Positions 9,076 to 17,192 of a stretch of 64,000 bases of DNA are shown in pieces. This stretch comes from CAWCHZ01 sp963795555 (GTDB taxonomy: Bacteria > Actinomycetota > Thermoleophilia > Solirubrobacterales > Solirubrobacteraceae): positions 620,001-684,000 of the forward strand of contig CAWCHZ010000002.1 in assembly GCA_963795555.1 (NCBI GenBank), written 5' to 3'. Positions within the stretch are counted from its first letter, which is position 1, and every line of letters starts with the position of its first letter. Below the pieces are notes generated by a model that saw only the letters and a program-made list of their open reading frames with translations, ran no database searches and was not told where the DNA came from. The position numbers were made by a program, and so were the translations under genes.

Positions 9076-10106
9076 GCGGCCAGCTCGACGAGCGCGGTGA
9101 GCTGCGCGACGCGACGCTCGGCATCCTCCGCGATCGGGCTGACGACCAGCGTCGTCACGCCGGCTGCGCGGTGGGCGGCCAGGCGCTCGCGCACGCGCGC
9201 CGGTGGTCCGCAGAGCGTGACCGCGTCGATCAACTCGGCGGGGAGCGCGGCAGCGGCCTCCTGCTGGCGACCATCCAGGTATAGATCCTGCACCTGGCGG
9301 GCGGCCCGCTCGAAGCCGTAGCCGGCGACGAGGCGGTTGTAGAAGTTGTGCTCGCGCGAGCCCATCCCGCCGATGTAGAGCGCCAGCAGCGGGCGCAGCG
9401 CATCGCGCGCTCGTTCGAGATCCTGATCGATGCGCAGGTTGATGAGCGCAGCGACGTCGAAGCCCTCGAGCGAGCGGCCTGCGCGATCGGCGCCGCGCTG
9501 GAGCGCCGCGCGCAGCTCGCCGGCGCGCTCGGGCCACAGCAGCGTCGGGATCCAGCCATCGGCGATCTCACCTGCCAGCGCCGTGTTGTGGGGGCCCAGC
9601 GCCGCCAGGTAGATCGGCAGGCGCTGCTGGACAGGCGCGATCATCAGCTTGAGCGCCTTGCCCGCCGCGCCGGGCAGCGGAACGTCGATGGCCCGGCCGT
9701 GCAGCTCGACGCGGCGGCGTTCGAGCGCCATCCGGACGACCTCCACGTACTCGCGCGTACGGGTCAGCTGACCGGCGAACGGCTGGCCATGCCAGCCCTC
9801 GGCGACCTGCGGGCCCGAGGCGCCGAGCCCAAGTCGCATGCGGCCGTTGGAAAGCTGATCCAGCGTCGCGGCGGTCATCGCGGTCATCGCCGGACTGCGC
9901 CCCGGCAGCTGGAAGATCCCCGCCCCCAGCCCGATCGTAGTGGTGGCGTGCGCCAGCCACCCGAGCACGCTGGCGGCGTCCGAGCCGTAGGCCTCGGCGA
10001 CCCACGCGCAGTCATAGCCCAGTCGCTCCGCGGCGTGCGCGAGGCCCAGCTGGTCCTCGGCGCTCACGCCGAGCCCCCAGTAGCCGAGGTGGACGCCCAG
10101 CCTCAT
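9072..10106 (-). CDS. LLM-class flavin-dependent (F420-type) oxidoreductase
   Basis: A 344-residue luciferase-like monooxygenase (TIM-barrel) protein. The N-terminus MRLGVHLGYWGLGVSAEDQLGLAHAAERLGYD, then LGAGIFQLPGRSP and LGASGPQVAEGWHG, match the F420-binding subgroup common in actinobacteria. The substrate is unknown. The ATG at 10106 is preferred; a GTG 9 nt upstream is possible. It overlaps the downstream glycosyltransferase by 4 nt and is divergent from the FAD reductase gene. Confidence 0.87.
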   Translation of the reverse strand: MRLGVHLGYWGLGVSAEDQLGLAHAAERLGYDCAWVAEAYGSDAASVLGWLAHATTTIGLGAGIFQLPGRSPAMTAMTAATLDQLSNGRMRLGLGASGPQVAEGWHGQPFAGQLTRTREYVEVVRMALERRRVELHGRAIDVPLPGAAGKALKLMIAPVQQRLPIYLAALGPHNTALAGEIADGWIPTLLWPERAGELRAALQRGADRAGRSLEGFDVAALINLRIDQDLERARDALRPLLALYIGGMGSREHNFYNRLVAGYGFERAARQVQDLYLDGRQQEAAAALPAELIDAVTLCGPPARVRERLAAHRAAGVTTLVVSPIAEDAERRVAQLTALVELAA

Positions 10107-10178
10107 CTCGGGCACTACAGCAGCTCGCGCGAGCTCGGGCCGCGCCTATCATCAACGCGGACGAGCGAAAGGAGTGGC

Positions 10179-11420
10179 GTGAGCACCCAGGAGACCTGCG
10201 TCATCGTCGGTGCGAGCCTGGCCGGCGCCAAGGCCGCGGAGGGCGCCCGAGCGGCAGGCTATGACGGGCGGCTCGTGCTGATCGGCGCCGAGCCGGTGAG
10301 GCCGTACGAGCGTCCACCCCTCTCCAAGGAGTACCTGCGCGGGGAGGCCGGCTCGGACGAGAAGATCTGGGTCCACGACGAGGGCTTCTACGCCGATCAG
10401 GAGATCGAGCTGCTGACGGACACAGTCGTGAGCGCCGTTGATGGCGACTCCCAGGTCGTCCTGCAGGACGGACGGACGATCGCCTTCGACAGGCTTGCGC
10501 TGACGACCGGATCGGAGCTGCGGCGTCTGTCGCTGCCCGGCGCCGAGCTCGACGGCATCCACTACCTGCGCAGCGTGGCCGACGCCGACGAGCTGCGGGC
10601 GCGGCTGGACGCCGGCGGGAGGGTCGTGGTGGTGGGGGCGGGCTGGATCGGTGCGGAGGTCGCGGCATCCGCGCGCCAACGCGGTCTGGAGGTGACGGTG
10701 ATCGACCCGGTCGAGGTGCCCTTGGGGCGTGTGCTCAGCGAGCCGATCGGGCGCTTCTACCTCGACGTCCATCGCCAGCACGGGGTCGAGATGCGGATGC
10801 AGACGGGGGTGAGCGCCTTCGAGGGCAACGGTGCGGTGCAGCGCGTCATCACCGACGACGGACGCTCGATCGAAACCGACTTCGTGGTGGTGGGCGTCGG
10901 TATCGTGCCGCGCACCGAGCTCGCCGAGGGCGCCGGTCTGGTGCTCGACAACGGCGTCGCGGTCGACGCCGGGCTGCGCAGCTCTAACCCGTCGATCTTT
11001 GCGGCCGGCGATGTGGCCAGCGCCTTGCATCCACACTACGGGCGCCGCGTTCGCGTCGAGCACTGGTCGGCCGCGCTGAACCAGGGCACGGCGGTAGGGC
11101 GGGCACTGGCTGGGGAGCAGGTCAGCTACGAGCGCATCCCGTACTTCTTCTCAGATCAATACGACGTCGGGATGGAGTACTCCGGCCTGAGTGAGCTCGA
11201 CGACGAGATCGTCATGCGCGGACGCCCGGAGGACGGCGCTTTCATCGCCTTCTGGCTGCGCGACGAGCGCCTGGTCGCGGGCATGAACGTCAACATCTGG
11301 GATGTCAACGAGGCGATCCAGACGCTGATCCGCGCCGGCCAGCCGGTCGATCGAGCCCGCCTGCGCGACCCCGACACCTCCCTGAGCGAGCTCGCGCAGG
11401 ACGTCGCCCCAAGCGGGTAG
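10179..11420 (+). CDS. FAD-dependent NAD(P)H oxidoreductase (ferredoxin reductase type)
   Basis: A 413-residue two-dinucleotide-fold reductase. Near the N-terminus it has CVIVGASLAGAKAAEGAR (FAD) and RPYERPPLSKEYLRGE, mid-protein VVVVGAGWIGAEVAASARQRG (NAD(P)H), and then the SIFAAGDVAS flavin motif and a C-terminal reductase domain. This is the rhodocoxin/putidaredoxin-reductase layout, which passes electrons from NAD(P)H to a ferredoxin or P450 system. The GTG at 10179 has a strong AAAGGAG site. No ferredoxin or P450 gene is adjacent. Confidence 0.9.
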   Translation: MSTQETCVIVGASLAGAKAAEGARAAGYDGRLVLIGAEPVRPYERPPLSKEYLRGEAGSDEKIWVHDEGFYADQEIELLTDTVVSAVDGDSQVVLQDGRTIAFDRLALTTGSELRRLSLPGAELDGIHYLRSVADADELRARLDAGGRVVVVGAGWIGAEVAASARQRGLEVTVIDPVEVPLGRVLSEPIGRFYLDVHRQHGVEMRMQTGVSAFEGNGAVQRVITDDGRSIETDFVVVGVGIVPRTELAEGAGLVLDNGVAVDAGLRSSNPSIFAAGDVASALHPHYGRRVRVEHWSAALNQGTAVGRALAGEQVSYERIPYFFSDQYDVGMEYSGLSELDDEIVMRGRPEDGAFIAFWLRDERLVAGMNVNIWDVNEAIQTLIRAGQPVDRARLRDPDTSLSELAQDVAPSG

Positions 11421-11672
11421 CGCCGCGGCGGCGGGAAGCGTGACGCGGCGTGGAGGCCCGCCGGGGCGCGGGGTCGAGGGCGGCGGCAAGCGGATAGCGC
11501 AACGCTGGGGGCGTGGACGAATATTGCATGCACCGTCTCAAAGTAAATCGAAACGGTGCGAGCACAAAATCGGTCATCAGATGTATCGACATCACTGACG
11601 GGGTCCAGGACCGTTTGACCGAGATCACCGCGCCGCCGCGCGCGCTCGCCCTGCCCCATCGAGGAGGTGACC

Positions 11673-11696
11673 ATGCGCTTCATCATCGGCGGCTGA
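11673..11696 (+). CDS. Candidate seven-residue micro-ORF (MRFIIGG)
   Basis: ATG at 11673 follows GAGGAGGTGACC, as good a ribosome site as any in this window, and the frame stops at TGA 11694-11696. Ten bases later a strong hairpin begins. This arrangement suggests a leader peptide or a translated small RNA, but no regulated gene follows on this strand apart from a tRNA. It may instead be the preserved 5' end of a deleted gene. Confidence 0.35.
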   Translation: MRFIIGG

Positions 11697-11706
11697 GAGC
11701 TTCTCC

Positions 11707-11749
11707 AGCGCGCGACCCGGACGCTCGGCTTGTGGCCGGGTCGCGCGCT
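11707..11749 (+). terminator. Strong GC hairpin after the micro-ORF
   Basis: A perfect 14-bp inverted repeat, AGCGCGCGACCCGG with its complement CCGGGTCGCGCGCT, around a 15-nt loop. There is no T-run. It probably terminates or stabilises a short transcript that carries the micro-ORF. Confidence 0.6.
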
Positions 11750-11910
11750 GTCCGACTGTCTGGATCGCACCGCTGCCAGACCAACTAGCACCGCTGCCAG
11801 GCCCCGCGCGGGCACCGCTGCCATCCTCCGCGAGACCGCCTCGGAACGGCTGTCAGACCCGCTCTGCACGGGCGCGATAGGTTCTTCGCCGGGGCGCGTC
11901 GCGTCCCGGC

Positions 11911-11983
11911 GGGCCGGTAGCTCAATGGTCAGAGCAGCGGACTCATAATCCGTCAGATCCAGGTTCGAGTCCTGGTCGGCCCA
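11911..11983 (+). tRNA. tRNA-Met (CAT), possibly tRNA-Ile2
   Basis: Acceptor arms GGGCCGG and TCGGCCC pair with one G-T, the D-arm is TAGCTCAATGGTCAGAGC, and the anticodon stem-loop GGACTCATAATCC gives CAT. The T-arm is CCAGGTTCGAGTCCTGG and the discriminator is A. It is not an initiator, because the first acceptor pair is intact. Elongator Met and lysidine-modified Ile2 cannot be told apart by eye. Confidence 0.93.
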
Positions 11984-12165
11984 GTACTTGCCGCACCAGC
12001 CACCCGTTCGCCGACCCGGTCTTGGTTCAGAGCTCGCCGATGGCGCGATGCAGGTCGCGACGATCGATGACTCGCGCAACGAGGTAACGGGAGTCGCTCT
12101 CGGCCGGCAGCTCGCGATAGCGGTGTCGGCGCCGTCGGCCCATGCCGACTGCGGGCGCGGGGCGT

Positions 12166-12408
12166 CTAGCCGGAGACCAGCACGAGCACCCCGACGGCGA
12201 TCGCGGCGGCGCAGGCCAGTGCTGGTACAGCGGCGGCGAGGGCGTAGAGGACAGCAGCCACGGGACGCCCCGCTCGTCGCGTCGCGGTGGCGCTGCTGAA
12301 CCAACGCACGGCCAGCCCGAACGAGCCGCAGACCAGCACGCTGGCGACCACCGCCGTCCACACGAGCTGGAGCACCGCGTGCCCATCGATCAGCGTCGCG
12401 GCGATCAC
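12166..12408 (-). CDS. Small membrane protein of the pit operon
   Basis: 80 residues from GTG 12408, with GAGG eight bases upstream. It has two hydrophobic helices (LQLVWTAVVASVLVCGSFGLAV near the N-terminus and a C-terminal AVLYALAAAVPALACAAAIAVGVLVLV) joined by a short basic loop. I recognise no family. It lies 19 nt downstream of the PiT permease on the same strand, so it is likely co-transcribed and may assist phosphate transport. The GTGA junction with pit occurs twice 23 bp apart (12-bp direct repeat). Confidence 0.6.
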   Translation of the reverse strand: MIAATLIDGHAVLQLVWTAVVASVLVCGSFGLAVRWFSSATATRRAGRPVAAVLYALAAAVPALACAAAIAVGVLVLVSG

Positions 12409-12434
12409 AGCAAGGGCCTCTTGGCGATCACAGC
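12400..12434 (-). repeat. Duplicated stop-start junction, pit / small membrane protein
   Basis: The 12-mer GGCGATCACAGC occurs at 12400-12411 and 12423-12434. On the minus strand each copy reads GCTGTGATCGCC. The pit stop TGA is in one copy and the GTG start of the small protein is in the other. Confidence 0.8.
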
Positions 12435-13537
12435 GAGCTTTCGGGCAGCGACTTGCCGGTCGCAGGTGCGGCACGTCTGATCAGCACTCCCAAGCCCGCT
12501 ATTGCGACGAGCACCACGATTGCCAGCGCGCCGAGCGCCCCGCCGCCGAACAGCCTCGTCAGCGCGTAGACGACCGCGGCGGTGGCACCGGCGGCGGGAA
12601 GCGTCAAGAGCCACGCCATCGCGATGTTGCCGGCGACACCCCAGCGCACCGCCGAGAAGCGCTTGGCGGCGCCGGCGCCCATCACGCCACCGGAGATCAC
12701 GTGCGTGGTCGAGAGCGGGTATCCGACGTGCGAGGCCGCAAGGATCACGGCTGAGCCCGCGGTCTGTGCGGTGAAGCCCTGCGCTGCGTCCATCCGGATG
12801 ATGCGGGTGCCCATCGTCCTGATGATTCGCCAGCCGCCGGAATAGGTGCCCAGCGCGATCGCGCTGGCGGCGGCGATGACGACCCAGTGCGGTACGGCGA
12901 AGTGCTTGGCTGGAAGATCGCCGTGGGCGATCAGGGCGAGTGTGATGACGCCCATCGTCTTCTGGGCATCGTTCGTCCCGTGGGCCAGGGCGAGCAGCCC
13001 GCCGGAGACGATCTGGCCGTGGCGAAAGCGCTTCGCGGTCGGCCCGGGGCGGAGCCGACCCACGAGCCGGTACACCACCACGATCCCCAGCGCCGCAATC
13101 ACGAACGCCAACAGCGGGGAGATCAGCGCCGGGATGACCACCTTGCCGAGCAGGCCGTCGAAGAAGACCGCGCTGGGGTGCGCGCAGAGCATCGCACCGA
13201 CCAGGCCGCCGATCAGGGCATGCGAAGAGCTCGACGGCAGGCCCCCGGACCAGGTGATCAGATTCCAGGTGGTCGCTCCGGCGAGCGCCGCGAACACGAT
13301 TGGCAGCGTGACCGCGCCCGAGGAGACGATTCCCTTGCCGATCGTCGCGGCGACCTTCAACGAGATGAACGCGCCCGCGAAGTTCAGCAACGCCGCGATC
13401 GTGACCGCCAGACGGGGCGGCAGCGCACGCGTGGAGATCGACGTTGCCACGACGTTGGCCGTGTCATGGAAGCCGTTCGTGAAGTCGAAGAGCAGCGCGC
13501 TGCCGATGACGATCGCGAAGATGAGGTCGCTGTTCAC
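12428..13537 (-). CDS. pit: Inorganic phosphate transporter, PiT family
   Basis: A 369-residue PiT permease (low-affinity, ion-coupled phosphate uptake). The duplicated family signature is present: FDFTNGFHDTANVVATSI near the N-terminus and GGLLALAHGTNDAQKTMGVITLAL in the middle, with GLPSSSSHALIGG and GYPLSTTHVISGG before transmembrane helices. About ten hydrophobic segments are visible. It starts six bases after the DUF47 stop. DUF47-pit pairing is the usual bacterial arrangement, the DUF47 protein being a PhoU-like regulator of the permease. Confidence 0.94.
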   Translation of the reverse strand: MNSDLIFAIVIGSALLFDFTNGFHDTANVVATSISTRALPPRLAVTIAALLNFAGAFISLKVAATIGKGIVSSGAVTLPIVFAALAGATTWNLITWSGGLPSSSSHALIGGLVGAMLCAHPSAVFFDGLLGKVVIPALISPLLAFVIAALGIVVVYRLVGRLRPGPTAKRFRHGQIVSGGLLALAHGTNDAQKTMGVITLALIAHGDLPAKHFAVPHWVVIAAASAIALGTYSGGWRIIRTMGTRIIRMDAAQGFTAQTAGSAVILAASHVGYPLSTTHVISGGVMGAGAAKRFSAVRWGVAGNIAMAWLLTLPAAGATAAVVYALTRLFGGGALGALAIVVLVAIAGLGVLIRRAAPATGKSLPESSL

Positions 13538-13543
13538 GGCGGC

Positions 13544-14170
13544 TCAGGCGTTCTTGATCACGATGCTCTCGAGGACCAGCGCCACCCGCTCGGTCGAGTC
13601 GATGGCGCCCTCGATCCGCTCGTAGATGTCCTTCCAGCGGATGACCGCCATCGGATCGATGCCGCGTGCAAACAGCGCAGCCATGGCCTCTCGGGTCGTG
13701 CGGTCGCCTTCGTTCTCGAGGCGATGCACCTCCACGGTGTGCTCGGAGATGTCGCGATAGTTCCGCAGGCCCGGCATCGCTGCGCCGACCGCGCGACAGG
13801 CCTGGGCCAGGATCTGTGCGAGGGCGAGCGACTGATCGGTCGCCGCCTCGATCTGGTAGAGGCTCAGGTAGTCCGCCGCCTCCTCTGTCAGATCGACGAC
13901 GTCATCCAGCGCTGCGGCAAGCGCCAGGATGTCCTCGCGATCGATCGGCGTGACGAACGTCTGGTTGAGACGCTGGATGATGTCGTGGGTGATGCGATCG
14001 CCCTCGTGCTCGCAGGCCAGGATGTCGCGCGCCAACCCGGCGCTGTCCGGGAAGCTGCCCAGCAGCTGCGCGAGCAGATCGGCGGCGCGGGCGTTGTTCG
14101 CAGCCGCTTCTTCGAACAGCCTGTAGTACTCCTGGTCGCGCCCGATCAGCGCCGCGCTCAGGCGCGCCAT
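13544..14170 (-). CDS. DUF47 family PhoU-like regulator of phosphate transport
   Basis: 208 residues, all helical, with the DUF47/PhoU pattern: YYRLFEEAAANNARAADLLAQLL, CEHEGDRITHDIIQRLNQTFVTPIDREDILAL and LENEGDRTTREAMAALFARGIDPMAVIRWKDIYERIEGAID. It is predicted to be a cytosolic metal-binding helical bundle that modulates the PiT permease encoded immediately downstream. The ATG at 14170 has GGGAGGAGCTGGCC in front. A PHO-box-like direct repeat lies about 105 bp upstream. Confidence 0.9.
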   Translation of the reverse strand: MARLSAALIGRDQEYYRLFEEAAANNARAADLLAQLLGSFPDSAGLARDILACEHEGDRITHDIIQRLNQTFVTPIDREDILALAAALDDVVDLTEEAADYLSLYQIEAATDQSLALAQILAQACRAVGAAMPGLRNYRDISEHTVEVHRLENEGDRTTREAMAALFARGIDPMAVIRWKDIYERIEGAIDSTERVALVLESIVIKNA

Positions 14171-14275
14171 GGCCAGCTCCTCCCTTCCCGTAGTGGATCC
14201 TCGGCAGCAAGGCCTCACGGATCCTCTGCTCCCGAGGGCCCGAGCGCTGGGTCTCAGGCCCTGCGGTTTCTAACA

Positions 14276-14297
14276 GACTTGTGAAGGCCGTGTGAAG
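14276..14297 (-). promoter_or_regulatory. PHO-box-like direct repeat upstream of the DUF47-pit operon
   Basis: On the minus strand two adjacent 11-mers read CTTCACACGGC then CTTCACAAGTC. The 11-nt spacing and TTCAC core resemble actinobacterial PhoP boxes (GTTCACC units repeated every 11 nt). A TTAGAA -10-like hexamer lies just downstream. Binding by PhoP is inferred. Confidence 0.5.
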
Positions 14298-14433
14298 CCT
14301 CGAACATCCGTTGGCCGCCTGAGCAGCGGCGTTGGCCCGGGCGCGAAACGGGGTAGACAGCAGGTGCACCGTCCACCAATGGCGGGCGCCCGCCCATGAA
14401 GGGCGGGCATCGCAACCGAATGGAGCTCGAACG

Positions 14434-14673
14434 ATGACGTATGGCACCTCGCTACTGCTGATCGCGGTGGGCGCGATTCTGCGCTTCGCGGTCAGTGTCT
14501 CGACATCCGGCTTCAACCTGCACACGATCGGCCTGATCCTGATCATCATCGGGGCGGTCGGCCTCGTGCTGTCGCTGCTTTGGACGACGCTCTGGGCGGA
14601 CACCTACCGCCGCCGGCGAGTCGTCGACGATCGGCCGGTGGACCGGCCCTACGAGCCGATCGAGCGCTACTAG
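14434..14673 (+). CDS. DUF6458 small membrane protein
   Basis: 79 residues: MTYGTSLLLIAVGAILRFAVSVSTSGFN, then a second hydrophobic helix (IGLILIIIGAVGLVLSLLW) and a short charged Arg/Asp-rich tail. This is the actinobacterial DUF6458 layout; function unknown, inner membrane. The ATG at 14434 has GGAG eight bases upstream. It stands alone on the plus strand between minus-strand genes. Confidence 0.8.
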   Translation: MTYGTSLLLIAVGAILRFAVSVSTSGFNLHTIGLILIIIGAVGLVLSLLWTTLWADTYRRRRVVDDRPVDRPYEPIERY

Positions 14674-14758
14674 CACGAGATCGAGCGCTGCCAGCCGGCG
14701 GATCCCGGTGCCGCGGTCTACTCCACGCGGCTGAACCGCGCAATCGCGATCGCCAGCA

Positions 14759-15511
14759 TCAGCGCGCCGAGCGCCGCCACGACGCCCGCCTCGACCTGGC
14801 CCGGGACGTGCCATCCCCACCATGTGACGCCAGCATCGTCACAGGATGCTCGATGTCCGCCGGATCGCGCGCGCCGATCCGCGCGCCGATCCAATACGTC
14901 CCCGGGCCTGCCGATCCCTCACCGACGACGTGGACCCGATGGCGGCGAAAGCCGCGCGTCAGGACGCGGGGCGGGGTGTAGTAGGGCGTCCGTGGTCCGA
15001 TGCTGGAGGCGACGGCGACATGGCCGCCCGGCGCCAGCACGCGCGCGATCGACGCGAAGTAGACGGGCAGGTTGAGTTGCGCGACGAGGTCGAACGAAGC
15101 CGGGTCGAAGGGAAGCTGCGCGGCGTCGGCGACATGGAGGCGCACGCGCCCCGAGAGCTCGCCATCGAGCCGACGCCGCGCCGCCTCGATCATCGGCTCG
15201 GTGAGGTCGACCGCGTCGACCTGCGCCTGGGGATAGCGCTGCGCGAGCCAGCGCGCCCCGGCCCCCGTGCCGGTGCCCAGCTCGAGGATCCGCGCCGGTG
15301 CGCCATCCAGCCGTTCGCAGGCCGCGATCAGCGGCGCGAGGTGCTGCTCGGAGTCGGGTGCGATTCGCTCATCCCAGCTGCCGGCGCTGCGCTCCCAGAA
15401 GCGGCGGGTCGGGCCGCGCAGCAGCGGCCATGCCGCCGGAGCGCGGCTGACCGCCCAGCTCAGCGAGCGTCCGATCAGGTACCTGCTGCGCGAGGGGCCG
15501 GTGGTGGGCAT
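14759..15511 (-). CDS. Class I SAM-dependent methyltransferase
   Basis: 250 residues. The Rossmann methyltransferase core has motif I ILELGTGTGAGARWLAQRYP, the acidic strand VDAVDLTEPMIEAARRR, motif DAAQLPFDPASFDLV and the post-II strand YFASIARVLAPGGHVAVASS. It resembles the small-molecule (UbiE/COQ5-like) methyltransferases; the substrate is unknown. Start at ATG 15511. The basic last 40 or so residues lack similarity, so the gene end may carry a frameshift or a lineage-specific tail. Confidence 0.82.
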   Translation of the reverse strand: MPTTGPSRSRYLIGRSLSWAVSRAPAAWPLLRGPTRRFWERSAGSWDERIAPDSEQHLAPLIAACERLDGAPARILELGTGTGAGARWLAQRYPQAQVDAVDLTEPMIEAARRRLDGELSGRVRLHVADAAQLPFDPASFDLVAQLNLPVYFASIARVLAPGGHVAVASSIGPRTPYYTPPRVLTRGFRRHRVHVVGEGSAGPGTYWIGARIGARDPADIEHPVTMLASHGGDGTSRARSRRASWRRSAR

Positions 15512-15532
15512 GGGGGGCGATAGGTTGCGGGG

Positions 15533-16258
15533 ATGAGCGCAGACAGTGTCGCGGAACGAGACATCGCGACGCCCGCCGCCGACCCGCCCGAGCTCTGGCT
15601 GCTCCGCCACGGCGAGACGCCGTGGACCGTCGCAAGCCGACATACCGGTCGCAGCGACCTCGGGCTCACGCAGGACGGCCGGGCGCAGATCACCCGCTGG
15701 TGCGGGTCGCTGGAGGGCCTGCGCTTCGCCCGCGTCTATTCGAGCCCCCTGCGCCGCGCCCGCGAGACGGCCGAGCTGCTCGGCTTCGCACCCATCTTCG
15801 ACGACCGGCTGATGGAGTGGGACTACGGCGCCTACGAGGGACGCACGAGCGCCGACATCCGCGTCGAGCGACCCGGCTGGGACCTGTGGCGCGACGGCTG
15901 CCCAGAGGGCGAGGACCTCGATGACGTCGCGATCCGGCTTGGCCCTCTGCTGCAGGAGCTGCGCGATCAGGCCCGAGCCGGTGACGAGAAGCGCACCCCC
16001 GACGGCGGGCCGGTGCGGATCCTGCTGATCGGCCATGGGCACTGCCTGCGCGTGCTCGCCGGTTGCTGGCTGGGTCTGGGAGCGCTGGCGGGGCGTTCGC
16101 TCCAGCTCGCGCCGGGGGCGTTGTCGGTGATCGGCAGCGAGCGCGGCTGGCGGGCGATCGCGCGCTGGAACCTCGCCGCGGGGGATCAGCTGCCGATCGA
16201 CCCCGGCGTCGCGCACACGAAGTTATCCCCGCCTCAGCGCAGCCTAAGCTCGCCTTGA
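15533..16258 (+). CDS. Histidine phosphatase family protein (phosphoglycerate mutase-like)
   Basis: 241 residues with the branch-1 histidine phosphatase core: LLRHGET (R25-H26-G27, H26 phospho-acceptor), SSPLRRARETAELLG, the proton-donor region LMEWDYGAYEGRTSADI and the second catalytic His in LLIGHGHCLRVLAG. The WDYG...EG pattern is that of phosphatases rather than glycolytic mutases; the substrate is unknown. It is divergent from the methyltransferase, with 21 bp between starts. Confidence 0.88.
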   Translation: MSADSVAERDIATPAADPPELWLLRHGETPWTVASRHTGRSDLGLTQDGRAQITRWCGSLEGLRFARVYSSPLRRARETAELLGFAPIFDDRLMEWDYGAYEGRTSADIRVERPGWDLWRDGCPEGEDLDDVAIRLGPLLQELRDQARAGDEKRTPDGGPVRILLIGHGHCLRVLAGCWLGLGALAGRSLQLAPGALSVIGSERGWRAIARWNLAAGDQLPIDPGVAHTKLSPPQRSLSSP

Positions 16259-16351
16259 TCTGGGCGTGCTCCACTGTTGGCGCTGTCACCAGCTCGCCAT
16301 GCAGGGCCAACGGGTCGCCGGAGCCGGCGGCGCGGGAGGAGGGAGCGCAAT

Positions 16352-17134
16352 ATGAACTTCAAGCCCAGCCGCAGCTTCAAGCCCAACCGCAAGCTGGTGA
16401 TCGGGGCCGCGACGATCGCCGTGCTGGGAGGAGCGGGCGGCGCCTATGCCGCGGCGCAGGGCGCGAGCGGTCAGCAGGCACTGCTCAACGACGCCGCCCA
16501 GCGGCTCCACGTCACGCCGGCACAACTGCGCAGCGCGCTGCTCGCGGCGCTGGGTGACCGCATCGACGCCGCGGTGGCGTCTGGACGCCTGACGGCCGCA
16601 CAGGGCGCGAGACTCAAGCAGCGCCTGCAAGCGACGCAAGGCCTGCCGCTGCTCGACCGGGGACTGCACGGCCCGCGCGGTGAGCTCGGCCCGCTCGGCC
16701 CGCTGATGGGCGGCCACTTCCGTGCCGGGCCGCTGGGCGGCGCACTCGACGCTGCGGCCTCCTACCTCGGGCTCTCAGACGCGCAGCTCGGCAACCAGCT
16801 CGCCGCCGGGCGCTCGCTGGCGCAGATCGCCGGCCAGCGCGGCAAGTCGGTGAACGGCCTGGAGCAGGCGATTCTCGCCGCGGTTCGCAGTCGCCTGGAC
16901 ACCGCCGTCGCCAACCATCGCATCACCGGCGCCCAGGAGCAGCAGATCCTCAAGTCGCTCTCGGCGCGCATCGCCGCGCTCGTGCAACGACCGGGCCTGC
17001 GCCTGCGGATGCGGATTGGTCCCAACGGTCATCGTCCGGGGGTCTTCGCGCCGGGCGTGGCCGCCCCGGACGGGCCGCCGGTTGGTGGCGTGCTGCAGGG
17101 GCTGCCGGTCCCGCCTGACGGCCCGGTCACCTGA
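16352..17134 (+). CDS. Secreted or membrane-anchored helical protein, function unknown
   Basis: 260 residues from ATG 16352, with an excellent GGGAGGAGGGA ribosome site. A basic N-terminus (FKPSRSFKPNRK) precedes a hydrophobic segment LVIGAATIAVLGGAGGAYAAAQG, a signal peptide or anchor. Two similar helical modules follow, each containing a 'lxvtpaqL...i..avasgrlT.aQ...l...l' pattern (about 45-95 and 140-205), and the end is Pro/Gly-rich. I know no function for this layout. Confidence 0.7.
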   Translation: MNFKPSRSFKPNRKLVIGAATIAVLGGAGGAYAAAQGASGQQALLNDAAQRLHVTPAQLRSALLAALGDRIDAAVASGRLTAAQGARLKQRLQATQGLPLLDRGLHGPRGELGPLGPLMGGHFRAGPLGGALDAAASYLGLSDAQLGNQLAAGRSLAQIAGQRGKSVNGLEQAILAAVRSRLDTAVANHRITGAQEQQILKSLSARIAALVQRPGLRLRMRIGPNGHRPGVFAPGVAAPDGPPVGGVLQGLPVPPDGPVT

Positions 17135-17155
17135 CCGCGGCGCCTTGTAGCCGGT

Positions 17156-17182
17156 GCCGCCGCCCCCCGAGGGGGCGGCGGC
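17156..17182. terminator. Bidirectional hairpin terminator
   Basis: A perfect 12-bp stem, GCCGCCGCCCCC with GGGGGCGGCGGC, and a 3-nt loop sit between two convergent genes (stops at 17134 and 17193). There is no T-run. Confidence 0.6.
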
Positions 17183-17192
17183 GTCAGGCTCG

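Larger units (their letters stand above)
11421..11910. other. Intergenic region with micro-ORF, hairpins and short repeats
   Basis: A 490 bp stretch without a normal gene. It holds a 7-bp-arm inverted repeat in an AT-richer patch (11530-11536 with 11553-11559), a seven-codon micro-ORF with a near-perfect ribosome site (11673-11696), a 14-bp perfect hairpin (11707-11749), and three copies of the 12-mer GCACCGCTGCCA at 11767, 11788 and 11812. It ends at tRNA-Met. Confidence 0.7.

Noticed and set aside
11767..11823. Three copies of GCACCGCTGCCA as a possible operator array
   Set aside because: Short, irregular spacing (21 and 24 bp) and similar words occur elsewhere in this GC-rich DNA; no clear target gene.
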